Origin: Myxococcales bacterium
GTDB lineage: Bacteria > Myxococcota_A > Polyangia > Polyangiales > Polyangiaceae
Assembly: GCA_012514535.1 (NCBI GenBank)
Contig: JAAZAA010000083.1
Span: 1 to 40,226, forward strand
Length of the DNA stretch: 40,226 bases
Direction of reading: 5' to 3'
Under the pieces are notes generated by a model. That model ran no database searches. It saw only the letters and a list, made by a program, of their open reading frames with translations, and had not been told where the DNA came from. The position numbers were made by a program, and so were the translations under genes. Below, in pieces: positions 24,062-31,776 of the stretch. Numbering within the stretch: position 1 is the first letter of the stretch; each line of letters begins with the position of its first letter.

Positions 24062-25387
24062 ATGATCGTCGCCCTCGTCGTCCTCGTGCTGATCCTCCTC
24101 AACGGCCTCTTCGTCGCCGCCGAGTTCGCGATCATCGGCGTCCCCCGGCCGGCCATCGAGCACCGCGCCGCGGAGGGGAGCCGCCTCGCCCGCGTCGTGC
24201 TGAGCACCCTGCGCGACCCGCAGAAGCAGGATCGCTACATCGCGACGGCGCAGCTCGGCATCACCTTCTCGAGCTTGGGGCTCGGCATGTACGGGGAGCA
24301 GCAGCTCGCCCAGAGCCTGCTGGAGCCACTCGGTCGGCTCGGCATCGACTCCTGGGTCTCCGTGCACGCCGTGGCCAGCGTGCTCGCCGTGAGCGCCCTC
24401 ACCTACCTGCACATCGTGTTGGGTGAGATGATCCCCAAGACCCTCGCGCTGCAGCACGCAGAAGCGACGGTGCTCTGGATCAGCACGCCGATGCGCTGGT
24501 TCAAGATCGCGCTGTGGCCCCTCGTGGTCGCCCTGAACGCGACGGGCATCGGGATCTTGCGCCTGCTGGGAGTGCGCCGCCAAGCGGCGGACACCACGCC
24601 GAGCCCGGAGACCCTCCGCTTCGTCGTGGAAGACAGCGTGGCCAACGGCGAGATCGACGCGGAGGCGGGACAGGTCCTCGGCGAGCTGTTCGAGTTCGGT
24701 GAGCTCACCGCGGCCGAGGTCATGACGCCGCGGGTGCGCGTGGTGGGTGTGCGCCGGGACGCCTCGCTCGCCGAGCTCCGGGGAGCCATCCGCAGCGGCA
24801 GGCACGCGCGTTACCCGGTCTACGACGGGACGCTCGATCAGATCGTCGGCATCGTGCTCATCCGGGATCTGCTCCGTCTCCTCGTCGAAGGACGCTCGCT
24901 CTCCGGAGACGTCATCCGCCCCGTCCCCTTCGTGCCGGAGACCTCCAAGCTGGACGCAGTGCTCGCGCGGATGCGTCGGGAGAAGACGCAGCTCGTCGTC
25001 GTGATGGACGAACACGGCGGCACTTCCGGTATCGTCACCGTCGAAGATCTCTTCGAGGAGATCGTCGGCGAGATCTCCGATGGCACCGCCACCGTCCAAC
25101 CCGTCTTCGAAGCGGACGACGAGCTGTGCGCCCTCGGCATGGCGCGGCTCCAGCAGGTGGGCGAGCAGCTCGGCGTCGATCTCGAGCACCCGGACGTCGA
25201 CACGGTGAGCGGCCTCGTCCTCATGCTGCTCGATCGCCCCCCGGCCGTCGGAGATCGAGTGTCCTTTCGCGGCGTGACCTTCACCGTGCGCGCCACCCAG
25301 GGGCGTGGCGTCCGCGAATGTGCGCTCACGATCGATCCCGACGTCGTGAGGCCGCCCACCAGCTCGAACCGCCCGCCACAAGCCTGA
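24062..25387 (+). CDS. CNNM/CBS-domain membrane protein (HlyC/CorC family), second copy
   Basis: A 441-residue paralog of the preceding protein. The CNNM domain shows [39 protein letters not shown] and [13 protein letters not shown]. The CBS pair shows [20 protein letters not shown] and [20 protein letters not shown]. The CorC/HlyC C-terminal domain follows (about 340-430). The ATG comes two bases after the previous stop, so the two are surely one operon and may form a heteromer. Its end is 83 bases upstream of the first NrdR box. Confidence 0.9.
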   Translation: MIVALVVLVLILLNGLFVAAEFAIIGVPRPAIEHRAAEGSRLARVVLSTLRDPQKQDRYIATAQLGITFSSLGLGMYGEQQLAQSLLEPLGRLGIDSWVSVHAVASVLAVSALTYLHIVLGEMIPKTLALQHAEATVLWISTPMRWFKIALWPLVVALNATGIGILRLLGVRRQAADTTPSPETLRFVVEDSVANGEIDAEAGQVLGELFEFGELTAAEVMTPRVRVVGVRRDASLAELRGAIRSGRHARYPVYDGTLDQIVGIVLIRDLLRLLVEGRSLSGDVIRPVPFVPETSKLDAVLARMRREKTQLVVVMDEHGGTSGIVTVEDLFEEIVGEISDGTATVQPVFEADDELCALGMARLQQVGEQLGVDLEHPDVDTVSGLVLMLLDRPPAVGDRVSFRGVTFTVRATQGRGVRECALTIDPDVVRPPTSSNRPPQA

Positions 25388-25470
25388 TCCCGGGGCCGCG
25401 CGCCGGCGCGCGCTCCGACCCGCGGGCCGCTGCTGCTCGTCTGCGCCGCGGACGGAAGCGCACCTCACCC

Positions 25471-25512
25471 CAACATATTGGTTGACGAGATCGGGTCGAG
25501 CCCAATATCTTG
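25471..25512 (+). promoter_or_regulatory. Pair of NrdR boxes upstream of nrdAB
   Basis: Box 1, CAACATATTG (25471-25480), and box 2, CAATATCTTG (25503-25512), each match 9 of 10 positions of the NrdR core CAATATATTG. Their starts are 32 bases apart, about three helical turns, as expected for the cooperative NrdR pair. They flank and overlap the promoter. NrdR represses ribonucleotide reductase genes when dATP/ATP is bound. The nrdR gene is not in this window. Confidence 0.8.
25482..25511 (+). promoter_or_regulatory. Probable nrdAB promoter
   Basis: TTGACG begins at 25482 within the end of the first NrdR box region, followed by an 18-base spacer and TATCTT (25506-25511) inside box 2. Transcription would start just ahead of the cobalamin riboswitch. 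The operator overlap fits repression by NrdR. Confidence 0.5.
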
Positions 25513-25523
25513 CGTGTCGCTTC

Positions 25524-25708
25524 CGGTGCCTGAGCGGGTGCTCAGGCGAAGGGAATCCGGTGTGACTCCGGAGCTGCCCCGCAGCGGTCAGTGAGAACGA
25601 CCCTCGCACGAACGCACTGGCACAGGCCCTCGAGACCTGTGCTGGGAAGCAGCGAGCAGTAGGAACGCGGTTCTTCCGCAACGCTCACGAGCCCGAAGAC
25701 CTGCCGAA
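25524..25708 (+). ncRNA. Cobalamin (B12) riboswitch in the nrdAB leader
   Basis: The leader holds the conserved cobalamin-riboswitch core in order: GGTGCC, then GCGAAGGGAATCCGGTG, then ACTCCGGAGCTGCC and the B12 box CTGCCCCGCAGCGGT (around 25573-25587). Peripheral stems follow (CACAGG/CCTGTG), then GGGAAG and the closing GAGCCCGAAGACCTGCC. B12 binding should lower nrdAB expression. Such control is known for class I reductases in bacteria that also have the B12-dependent class II enzyme. Confidence 0.92.
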
Positions 25709-25711
25709 AGC

Positions 25712-25751
25712 CCGAGGGAACCCCAAATCCCCCTCGGTTTCCGATCCGAGG
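25712..25751 (+). promoter_or_regulatory. Mutually exclusive hairpins downstream of the riboswitch
   Basis: CCCTCGG (25731-25737) can pair with CCGAGGG (25712-25718) upstream or with CCGAGG (25746-25751) downstream, but not both. The first hairpin is followed by TTT and could be a weak terminator; the second would prevent it. A further hairpin, CACGACG/CGTCGTG, lies at 25780-25799. The rest of the leader to 25963 shows no gene. Confidence 0.5.
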
Positions 25752-25963
25752 CTTCCGCGGGGGAGCAGGCGGGCTCACGCACGACGACTCGACGTCGTGA
25801 TGCGGCGCCGTTCCGTTCCCGCGCAGAGACCTCTTCGTCCGCGGGGACGAGGTCGGTGACGTCACGGCGACTCGTGCGACCCCTCATGGAGGATCCGTCG
25901 AGCCGTGACGGAGCCGCCCCGTGCTCGCACACCCACTCGGGATCCACCAGCGAGGAGACAGGG

Positions 25964-28390
25964 ATGGAATCGATGACGGTACGGCAGCGTCGCTCGAGCG
26001 ACGCCCCTACGCAGATGCGTGTTCGTAAACGCAACGGCGCCTACGAGCCCGTGCGGCTCGACAAGATCGTGAGCGCCGTCGGGCGGTGTTGCGCCGGACT
26101 TCCACGGGTCGACGCCCTGGAGGTCGCCACGAAGACGATCTCCGGCCTCTACGACGGCGCCAGCACGCGGGAGCTCGACGAGCTGTCGATCCAGACGGCG
26201 GCGGCGCTCACGGCGCGGGAGCCGGAGTATGCCCAGCTCGCCGCGCGCCTGCTCTCGGCGACGATCGACGAGGAGCTGCGCGGGCAAGGCATCCACACCT
26301 TCACCCAATCCGTCGCTCGCGGCTACGACCTCGGGCTCATTGGAGAGCGCCTCCAGGCCTTCTGCGCGCAGCACGGGCGCCAGCTCGACGACGCCATCGA
26401 CCCGGCGGCGACGCAGCGCTTCGAGTACTTCGGGCTGCGCACCCTCCACGACCGCTACCTGCTGCGCCACCCCACCCAGCGCACCCTGCTGGAGTCGCCG
26501 CAGCACTTCTTCATGCGCATCGCCGCCGCCCTGGCGGACTCCGTCGCGGACGCCATCGAGTTGTACGGGCTCTTCTCCCGGCTCGAGTACCTGCCGAGCT
26601 CACCCACCTTGTTCAACGCCGGGACGCGGCACGAGCAGCTCAGCAGCTGTTTTCTGCTCGACTCACCCGCCGACCACCTGAAGGACATCTACGCGCGCTA
26701 CGCGGACATCGCGATGCTCTCGAAGTTCTCGGGGGGCATCGGGCTCGCCTACCATCGCGTGCGCTCACGGGGCTCCCTCATCGAGAGCACCAACGGACAC
26801 AGCAACGGCATCGTGCCGTGGCTCAAGACCCTCGACGCCTCCGTGGCGGCCGTGAACCAAGGCGGCAAGCGCAAGGGCGCCTGCTGTGTGTACCTCGAGA
26901 CGTGGCACGCGGACATCGAGGAGTTCCTCGAGCTGCGGGACAACACCGGCGACGAGGCGCGTCGCACCCACAACCTGAACCTCGCCAACTGGATCCCGGA
27001 TCTGTTCATGCGGCGCGTGGAGCGCGGTGAGCAGTGGTCCTTGTTCGATCCCAAGGTGGTACCGGAGCTGACGGACCTGTGGGGTGAGGACTTCGAGGCC
27101 GCCTACGAGGCCGCCGAGGAGCGCGGGGTGGCCGCCAAGGTCCTCCCCGCGCGCGAGCTGTACGGCCGCATGATGCGCACCTTGGCCCAGACCGGGAACG
27201 GGTGGATGACGTTCAAGGACACGGCCAACCGCACCTGCAACCAGACGGCGCGCCCCGGGCGTGTCGTGCACCTCTCGAATCTCTGCACCGAGATCATCGA
27301 GGTGACCTCCGACGAAGAGACCGCCGTCTGCAACCTCGGCTCGATCAACCTCGCGCGCCACCTCCGGGAGCCCGCCCCATCGAGCGGCGCGGAGTCCGGC
27401 GCCGAGGTGCGCGAGGCTTCCGATGTGCACGGGGCTTCCGATGTGCAAGGGGCCTTCGACTGGGACCACCTCGCGGCGACCGTGCGCGTCGCGGTGCGCC
27501 AGCTCGATCGGGTCATCGATCTGAACCTGTACCCCATCGAGTCCGCGCGGCGCTCCAATGCGCGGTGGCGCCCGGTGGGCCTCGGCATGATGGGTCTGCA
27601 GGACGTGTTCTTTCGGCTGCGGCTGCCCTTCGACGCGCCGGAGGCGCGCGCCCTCTCGCGGCGCATCTCCGAGCACATCTACTTCCACGCCCTGAGCGCG
27701 TCCGTGGAGCTCGCCGTCGAGCGCGGTCGTCATCCGGCCTTCGAGGAGACCCGCGCCGCCCGCGGCGAGCTCCAGTTCGACGCCTGGGGCATCACGCCCA
27801 GCCGAGAGCTCGACTGGGAAGGGCTGCGGGCCCGGATCCAACGGGACGGTCTCCGCAACTCCCTCCTCGTCGCCATCGCCCCGACCGCCACCATCGCGTC
27901 GATCGCCGGGTGTTACGAGTGCATCGAGCCCCAGATCTCGAACCTGTTCAAGCGCGAGACGCTCTCGGGGGAGTTCCTGCAGGTGAATCGCTATCTGGTT
28001 CGGGAGCTCCAGGCCCTGGGGATGTGGAACGACGGGGTGCGACAACGCCTCAAGCTCGCGGAGGGCTCGGTCCAACCTCTGGAGGAGCTCCCTGCGTCCC
28101 TGAAGCTCCTGTTCCGGACCGCCTGGGAGCTGCCCATGCGCGCCCTCATCGACATGGCTGCGGAGCGCGGCCCGTTCATCGATCAGAGCCAGTCCCTGAA
28201 CCTGTTCATGGAGAGCCCGAACATCGGCCAGCTCTCGTCCATGTACATGCACGCCTGGCGGCGGGGCCTGAAGACCACCTACTACCTGCGCTCGCGCCCG
28301 GCGACGCGCATCGCTCAGGTCACGGCGTCACCGACGCGCTCCGTCACCTGCTCCCTCGAGAACCCCGAATCCTGTGAGGCCTGCCAATGA
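25964..28390 (+). CDS. nrdA: Class I ribonucleotide reductase, large (alpha) subunit
   Basis: NrdA reduces ribonucleoside diphosphates to deoxyribonucleotides. The ATG at 25964 follows GAGGAG (25952-25957); an earlier in-frame codon lacks such a site. The 808-residue product has an N-terminal ATP cone (MRVRKRNGAYEPVRLDKIV), active-site Cys229 (SSCFLLDS), Asn439-Cys441-Glu443 in NLCTEI with the partner Cys456 in AVCNLGSIN, and the Tyr-Tyr pair near the end (LKTTYYLRSRP). The C-terminal shuttle cysteines are in ESCEACQ. Between LARHLREP and DWDHL is an insertion of about 30 residues encoded by an 18-base repeat. The stop overlaps the nrdB start (ATGA). The promoter carries NrdR boxes and a B12 riboswitch. 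Confidence 0.95.
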   Translation: MESMTVRQRRSSDAPTQMRVRKRNGAYEPVRLDKIVSAVGRCCAGLPRVDALEVATKTISGLYDGASTRELDELSIQTAAALTAREPEYAQLAARLLSATIDEELRGQGIHTFTQSVARGYDLGLIGERLQAFCAQHGRQLDDAIDPAATQRFEYFGLRTLHDRYLLRHPTQRTLLESPQHFFMRIAAALADSVADAIELYGLFSRLEYLPSSPTLFNAGTRHEQLSSCFLLDSPADHLKDIYARYADIAMLSKFSGGIGLAYHRVRSRGSLIESTNGHSNGIVPWLKTLDASVAAVNQGGKRKGACCVYLETWHADIEEFLELRDNTGDEARRTHNLNLANWIPDLFMRRVERGEQWSLFDPKVVPELTDLWGEDFEAAYEAAEERGVAAKVLPARELYGRMMRTLAQTGNGWMTFKDTANRTCNQTARPGRVVHLSNLCTEIIEVTSDEETAVCNLGSINLARHLREPAPSSGAESGAEVREASDVHGASDVQGAFDWDHLAATVRVAVRQLDRVIDLNLYPIESARRSNARWRPVGLGMMGLQDVFFRLRLPFDAPEARALSRRISEHIYFHALSASVELAVERGRHPAFEETRAARGELQFDAWGITPSRELDWEGLRARIQRDGLRNSLLVAIAPTATIASIAGCYECIEPQISNLFKRETLSGEFLQVNRYLVRELQALGMWNDGVRQRLKLAEGSVQPLEELPASLKLLFRTAWELPMRALIDMAAERGPFIDQSQSLNLFMESPNIGQLSSMYMHAWRRGLKTTYYLRSRPATRIAQVTASPTRSVTCSLENPESCEACQ
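27415..27450 (+). repeat. Two tandem 18-base units inside nrdA
   Basis: GGCTTCCGATGTGCACGG (27415-27432) is followed directly by a copy differing at one base (27433-27450), and by the partial copy GGCCTTCGA. They encode the EASDVHGASDVQGAFD part of an insertion. The repeat is in frame, so slippage would keep the reading frame. Confidence 0.85.
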
Positions 28391-29448
28391 GCTCTCTCGC
28401 ACTCCTATCGACGCCCGCCGTGATCCCCACGTCTCCGCCTCCGGGAGCGCCCCTGCTCCAGCCTGGCTTGCAGCTCACGCTGCGCCCCATGCGCTATCCG
28501 CGCTTCTTCGAGATGTACCGGGCGGCGATCAAGAACACGTGGACCGTCGAAGAGGTGGACTTCTCCACGGACCTCGGAGACCTGCGCGAGCGCATGAGCC
28601 CGGCCGACCGCCACCTGATCGAGCGGCTCGTGGCGTTTTTCGCGACGGGCGACTCGATCGTCGCCAACAACCTCGTGCTCAACCTCTATCGGCACATCAA
28701 CGCGCCCGAGGCTCGGCTCTATCTCTCCCGGCAGCTGTACGAGGAGGCGCTGCACGTCCAGTTCTACCTCACGCTGCTCGACACCTACGTGCCCAAGCTC
28801 GAGGATCGCGAGGCGGCCTTCGCGGCCATCGACAACATCCCCAGCATCCGGAAGAAGGCGGAGTTCTGCTTTCGTTGGATGGACTCGATCCAAGACCTGG
28901 AGCGGCTCGAGACGAGGGCGGAGCGCCGCGCCTTCGTGCTCAACCTGATCTGCTTCGCCGCGTGCATCGAAGGGTTGTTCTTCTTCGCGGCATTCGCCTA
29001 CGTCTATTTCTTGCGTTCCCGTGGCCTGCTGCACGGCCTCGCCGCGGGCACCAACTGGGTGTTCCGCGACGAGAGCGCTCACATGGCCTTCGCCTTCGAG
29101 GTCGTCCACACCGTGCGGCGCGAGGAGCCCGAGCTGTTCGACGCCGAACTCGAAGGCCTGGTCGTCCAGATGCTCGAGGAGGCCATCGACTGCGAGCTCC
29201 AGTTCGCTGCGGACCTCCTGAGCGGCGGGATCGCTGGCCTGTCGCTCGCGGACATGCGGCGGTACCTCGAGTTCGTCGCGGACCAGCGCCTGACCCAGCT
29301 GGACCTGCCGCGACGCTTCCACGGCACCAACCCGTTCTCGTTCATGGAGCTCCAGGACGTGCAGGAGCTGGCGAATTTCTTCGAGCGCCGCGTCAGCGCG
29401 TACCAGGTCGGCGTCTCCGGCGACGTGGAGTTCGACGCGGACTTCTGA
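28387..29448 (+). CDS. nrdB: Class I ribonucleotide reductase, small (beta) subunit
   Basis: NrdB holds the metal centre and radical that start catalysis in NrdA. The 353-residue product overlaps nrdA by four bases. Metal ligands can be placed: Asp89 (TGDSIVANN), Glu120 and His123 (YEEALHVQFY), Glu195 (CIEGLFFF), Glu229 and His232 (RDESAH). Tyr127 occupies the position of the radical tyrosine (Tyr122 of E. coli). The Asp ligand and Tyr point to an ordinary diiron-tyrosyl (class Ia-type) enzyme. The surrounding sequence nevertheless resembles the chlamydial class Ic group, which has Glu and Phe at those two places. The C-terminus (GDVEFDADF) should dock on NrdA. A strong terminator follows. 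Confidence 0.94.
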   Translation: MSSLALLSTPAVIPTSPPPGAPLLQPGLQLTLRPMRYPRFFEMYRAAIKNTWTVEEVDFSTDLGDLRERMSPADRHLIERLVAFFATGDSIVANNLVLNLYRHINAPEARLYLSRQLYEEALHVQFYLTLLDTYVPKLEDREAAFAAIDNIPSIRKKAEFCFRWMDSIQDLERLETRAERRAFVLNLICFAACIEGLFFFAAFAYVYFLRSRGLLHGLAAGTNWVFRDESAHMAFAFEVVHTVRREEPELFDAELEGLVVQMLEEAIDCELQFAADLLSGGIAGLSLADMRRYLEFVADQRLTQLDLPRRFHGTNPFSFMELQDVQELANFFERRVSAYQVGVSGDVEFDADF

Positions 29449-29459
29449 GCGAACCGCCC

Positions 29460-29487
29460 CCGACGAGCCCCCCTCAGGGCTCGTCGG
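29460..29487. terminator. Bidirectional terminator between nrdB and the convergent lipoprotein gene
   Basis: CCGACGAGCCC-CCCTCA-GGGCTCGTCGG is a perfect 11-bp stem with a six-base loop, starting 12 bases after the nrdB stop. The stop codon of the minus-strand lipoprotein gene lies in the loop. No T tract on either side. Confidence 0.65.
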
Positions 29488-30637
29488 ACCCGTAGAGGGC
29501 GCAGTCCGTCGTGTCCGTGCCCTCGTCGCACACAGGCGGCATGTCGCACTCCCCGTCGAAGGCGAACTCGCAGCTGTCCTCCAAGGCCTGGTCCCCGACG
29601 CAGAAGGCCCAGGTGAAACCGTTCGCCTCGGTCGCCTCGCAGCGGGCGAAGCCGAACTCGGCGCAGTCCACCTCGCTCGGTGAGCCGCCGACGCAGAACT
29701 GGAGGCGGGTCCCGTTGCAGCCTTCACTGCACCCCGCGACGTCGTCGACGCTGCAGCTCGGCGCGACGCACTCCGCGTAGTCGCCGGACGTCTCACAGCG
29801 CAGCCCTGCCGCGGCGCAATCGATCGCGCTGAGTATCCCCGTCTCACCGCAGTAGCTGAGGACGTCGTTTCTGCACGTGAGCGTGCCCGGCGAGGTGCAC
29901 TGGGTGGTGGAGTCGATGCACATCGCCTCCCCGGGCCCGGTTTCGACACAAGTGCTCGCCAGGCCGGTGCAATCGACCCCGTAGGGCTGGCCCCCGATGC
30001 ACTCGTACAGAACGTTCCCCGCACAATGGTACTCGCCGGGGGCGTCGTAGCAGGTGTCCGTCGCAAGCAGACAAGGCGCCGTCGGGCCCTGGGTCGGGAA
30101 GTCGTAGGAGCCATAGCATCCGATCGCCCCAGCGCGCCCGCAGTCCCACGCGTAGGGGAACGGGACGCCACACAGGACCGCCTCGTCCCCGGAACAGCTC
30201 CACCCGCTCGTGCCGCCGCAGCTCGCGGGGGTGATGGCTCGACGACCGAGGCACTCCTCCACGTCTCCGCAGCTGCTCGCTCCGTAGGTGCACGCCTCGT
30301 AGGCGTTCGTGAGCTGATAGCTGTAGCTGACGCACTGGCTCATCGTGTAGTAGGCCCCCGCGGGATCGCAGGAGACGCGCATCAGGCATCCCCGGACGAG
30401 CTCGTCGTTCCCTACGTCGTAGGCGGAGCAGGTTCCACCATCGCCGCCGCCACTGTGGGACCCACCGCCGCCGTTCGTGCCTCCGGTGCTGGAGGAGCCG
30501 CCGCTCGCCAGAGGATCGAGCTCCGCCTTTTCGATGCCGAGGAGCTGATTGCAGGCGATGCCCAGGCAAGCAGGAGCGAGCACGCAGAGCCACCAGGCCG
30601 CTTCGCCGCCCCGTCGTCGTGTGATCCGTCGCGTCAT
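29474..30637 (-). CDS. Cys-rich lipoprotein (locus B)
   Basis: A 387-residue lipoprotein. The N-terminus MTRRITRRRGGEAAWWLCVL is followed by lipobox GIAC and by NQLLGIEKAELD. A Gly/Ser linker follows (GGSSSTGGTNGGGGSHSGGG). The mature part contains about 35 cysteines in repeating units such as CIGGQPYGVDCTGLASTC, CVETGPGEAMC and CRNDVLSYCGETG. This repeating pattern suggests many small disulfide-linked modules. The start ATG overlaps the stop of the TPR-PEGA gene (TGATG), so the two are coupled. The arrangement repeats locus A at 10-13 kb. Function unknown; surface exposure is likely. Confidence 0.78.
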   Translation of the reverse strand: MTRRITRRRGGEAAWWLCVLAPACLGIACNQLLGIEKAELDPLASGGSSSTGGTNGGGGSHSGGGDGGTCSAYDVGNDELVRGCLMRVSCDPAGAYYTMSQCVSYSYQLTNAYEACTYGASSCGDVEECLGRRAITPASCGGTSGWSCSGDEAVLCGVPFPYAWDCGRAGAIGCYGSYDFPTQGPTAPCLLATDTCYDAPGEYHCAGNVLYECIGGQPYGVDCTGLASTCVETGPGEAMCIDSTTQCTSPGTLTCRNDVLSYCGETGILSAIDCAAAGLRCETSGDYAECVAPSCSVDDVAGCSEGCNGTRLQFCVGGSPSEVDCAEFGFARCEATEANGFTWAFCVGDQALEDSCEFAFDGECDMPPVCDEGTDTTDCALYGSDEP

Positions 30638-31671
30638 CAGAACGTCCCCCGGAGCAGCAGGCTCGCGCCCTCGCCCGTCGTCACGGCGCTCAGCTCGGGT
30701 CCCCCCGACTCCGGCGCGGTCACCCACAGGACGATCCCGGTCGCGACCAGCGCCCCACCAACTCCGCCGAGGATCGTCGCCCAGTTCCCGGCGGCGCGAG
30801 CGTCGTTGCGCAGCTCGACGCCCGCCTGCGAGCAGAAGCGCTCGGTGCGGCACTCGTCCTGGGAGCTCGAGTTCAATGAGATCGCGCGCAAACCGAAGAT
30901 CCCTCCGGCAATCAGGCCCGCCGCGCCCACGGAGCCGACGACGACGCCGATGGTGCGCCGGGTCGCGCCGGGATCCGACGTCGCGTCGTCACCGACGCCG
31001 CGTGCCGGCGTGTCGACGGCGAGGACGTTCGTCTCGGGCTCGCTCTCCGCGAGGGGCGGGATCACGATCTCCGTGTGTCCCGGCCCTGGCTCGATGGACA
31101 CGATCGTCCGGTACGTCTCCCTGCCGGGCGCGGTGACCTCGATCGTGTGCTCCCCGGGATCCAGCGGGAGCGGTGTTCCCCAGGCCGCCTGCCGCACCTC
31201 GACCCCGTCTCGCGCCACTCGCAGGCCCTCGACGTAGGTCGTCTCGGGCACGGTGATGACCACCCGATGCAGCTGGCGCTCGACCTCCTCGGCACGCATG
31301 CGTGCGTGGGTCTCACGCTCCTCCTGCCCTGCCTGACGCGCCAGGGCGGCAGCCTCCAGCCAGATCCCCCAAGCCGTGGCCAGCCGTCCCTGTTTTTCGT
31401 AGCAGTCGGCGAGGTTCAGGGCGGTGCCCGTCCCCGGATCGAGACGTTGGCTCTCCGCGAGTTTGGGGCACGCCTCGTCGTAGCGCCCTTCCGTCAGGAG
31501 CTGACGCCCCTCCGCGAAGAGCGCCTCGGCGACGGCGACGTCCCTCGCCTCCGCGGCGAGCGTCACCGGGGAGACCAGCAAGAACCCCGAAGTGAAAAAG
31601 AATGCACACCAGGGAAACCGCGCTGCCCCGGCAACTCGACGGCGCCAGGGGAATAATCGACATGAAAACAC
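30637..31671 (-). CDS. TPR-PEGA domain protein (locus B)
   Basis: A 344-residue envelope protein. The GTG at 31671, behind AGAGG, is preferred; a TTG at 31740 would add 23 residues and lies in an inverted repeat. After an Arg-rich N-region and the signal segment CAFFFTSGFLLVSPVTLAA come TPR-like helices (AEALFAEGRQLLTEGRYDEA; ALNLADCYEKQGRLATAWGI). A PEGA-like domain follows (VVITVPETTYVEGLRVARDG... LDPGEHTIEVTAPGRETYRT), then two hydrophobic segments (TIGVVVGSVGAAGLIAGGIF; GGVGGALVATGIVLWV). The C-terminus ends RGTF. Domain order and the -GTF end match the protein at 10068-11090. It lies between a Ser/Thr kinase gene and the Cys-rich lipoprotein gene on the same strand. Confidence 0.75.
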   Translation of the reverse strand: MFSCRLFPWRRRVAGAARFPWCAFFFTSGFLLVSPVTLAAEARDVAVAEALFAEGRQLLTEGRYDEACPKLAESQRLDPGTGTALNLADCYEKQGRLATAWGIWLEAAALARQAGQEERETHARMRAEEVERQLHRVVITVPETTYVEGLRVARDGVEVRQAAWGTPLPLDPGEHTIEVTAPGRETYRTIVSIEPGPGHTEIVIPPLAESEPETNVLAVDTPARGVGDDATSDPGATRRTIGVVVGSVGAAGLIAGGIFGLRAISLNSSSQDECRTERFCSQAGVELRNDARAAGNWATILGGVGGALVATGIVLWVTAPESGGPELSAVTTGEGASLLLRGTF

Positions 31672-31733
31672 TGGAGCCTCTCTCGTCCGCGAGCCTTTCG
31701 AGCTCCGCAGCGATTTACTCCTGACCAGTGACA

Positions 31734-31766
31734 GTGGCAATCGCCGGCGCGGTGGCGATTGCCACC
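31734..31766. repeat. 12-bp perfect inverted repeat between kinase and TPR-PEGA genes
   Basis: GTGGCAATCGCC (31734-31745) and GGCGATTGCCAC (31754-31765) are exact inverse copies with an eight-base loop. The right arm is itself part of GGTGGC-GATT-GCCACC. It begins 11 bases after the kinase stop on the minus strand, so it may be a terminator or a processing site that separates kinase expression from the next two genes. Confidence 0.6.
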
Positions 31767-31776
31767 TCGGTACCGT

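Noticed and set aside
22641-25387. Calling the CNNM proteins hemolysins
   Set aside because: The hemolysin label is historical; domains indicate membrane transport or regulation of divalent cations.
31672-31740. TTG start adding 23 residues to the locus B TPR-PEGA protein
   Set aside because: The TTG falls in the inverted repeat and has no ribosome site; the GTG at 31671 has AGAGG and gives a normal signal peptide.
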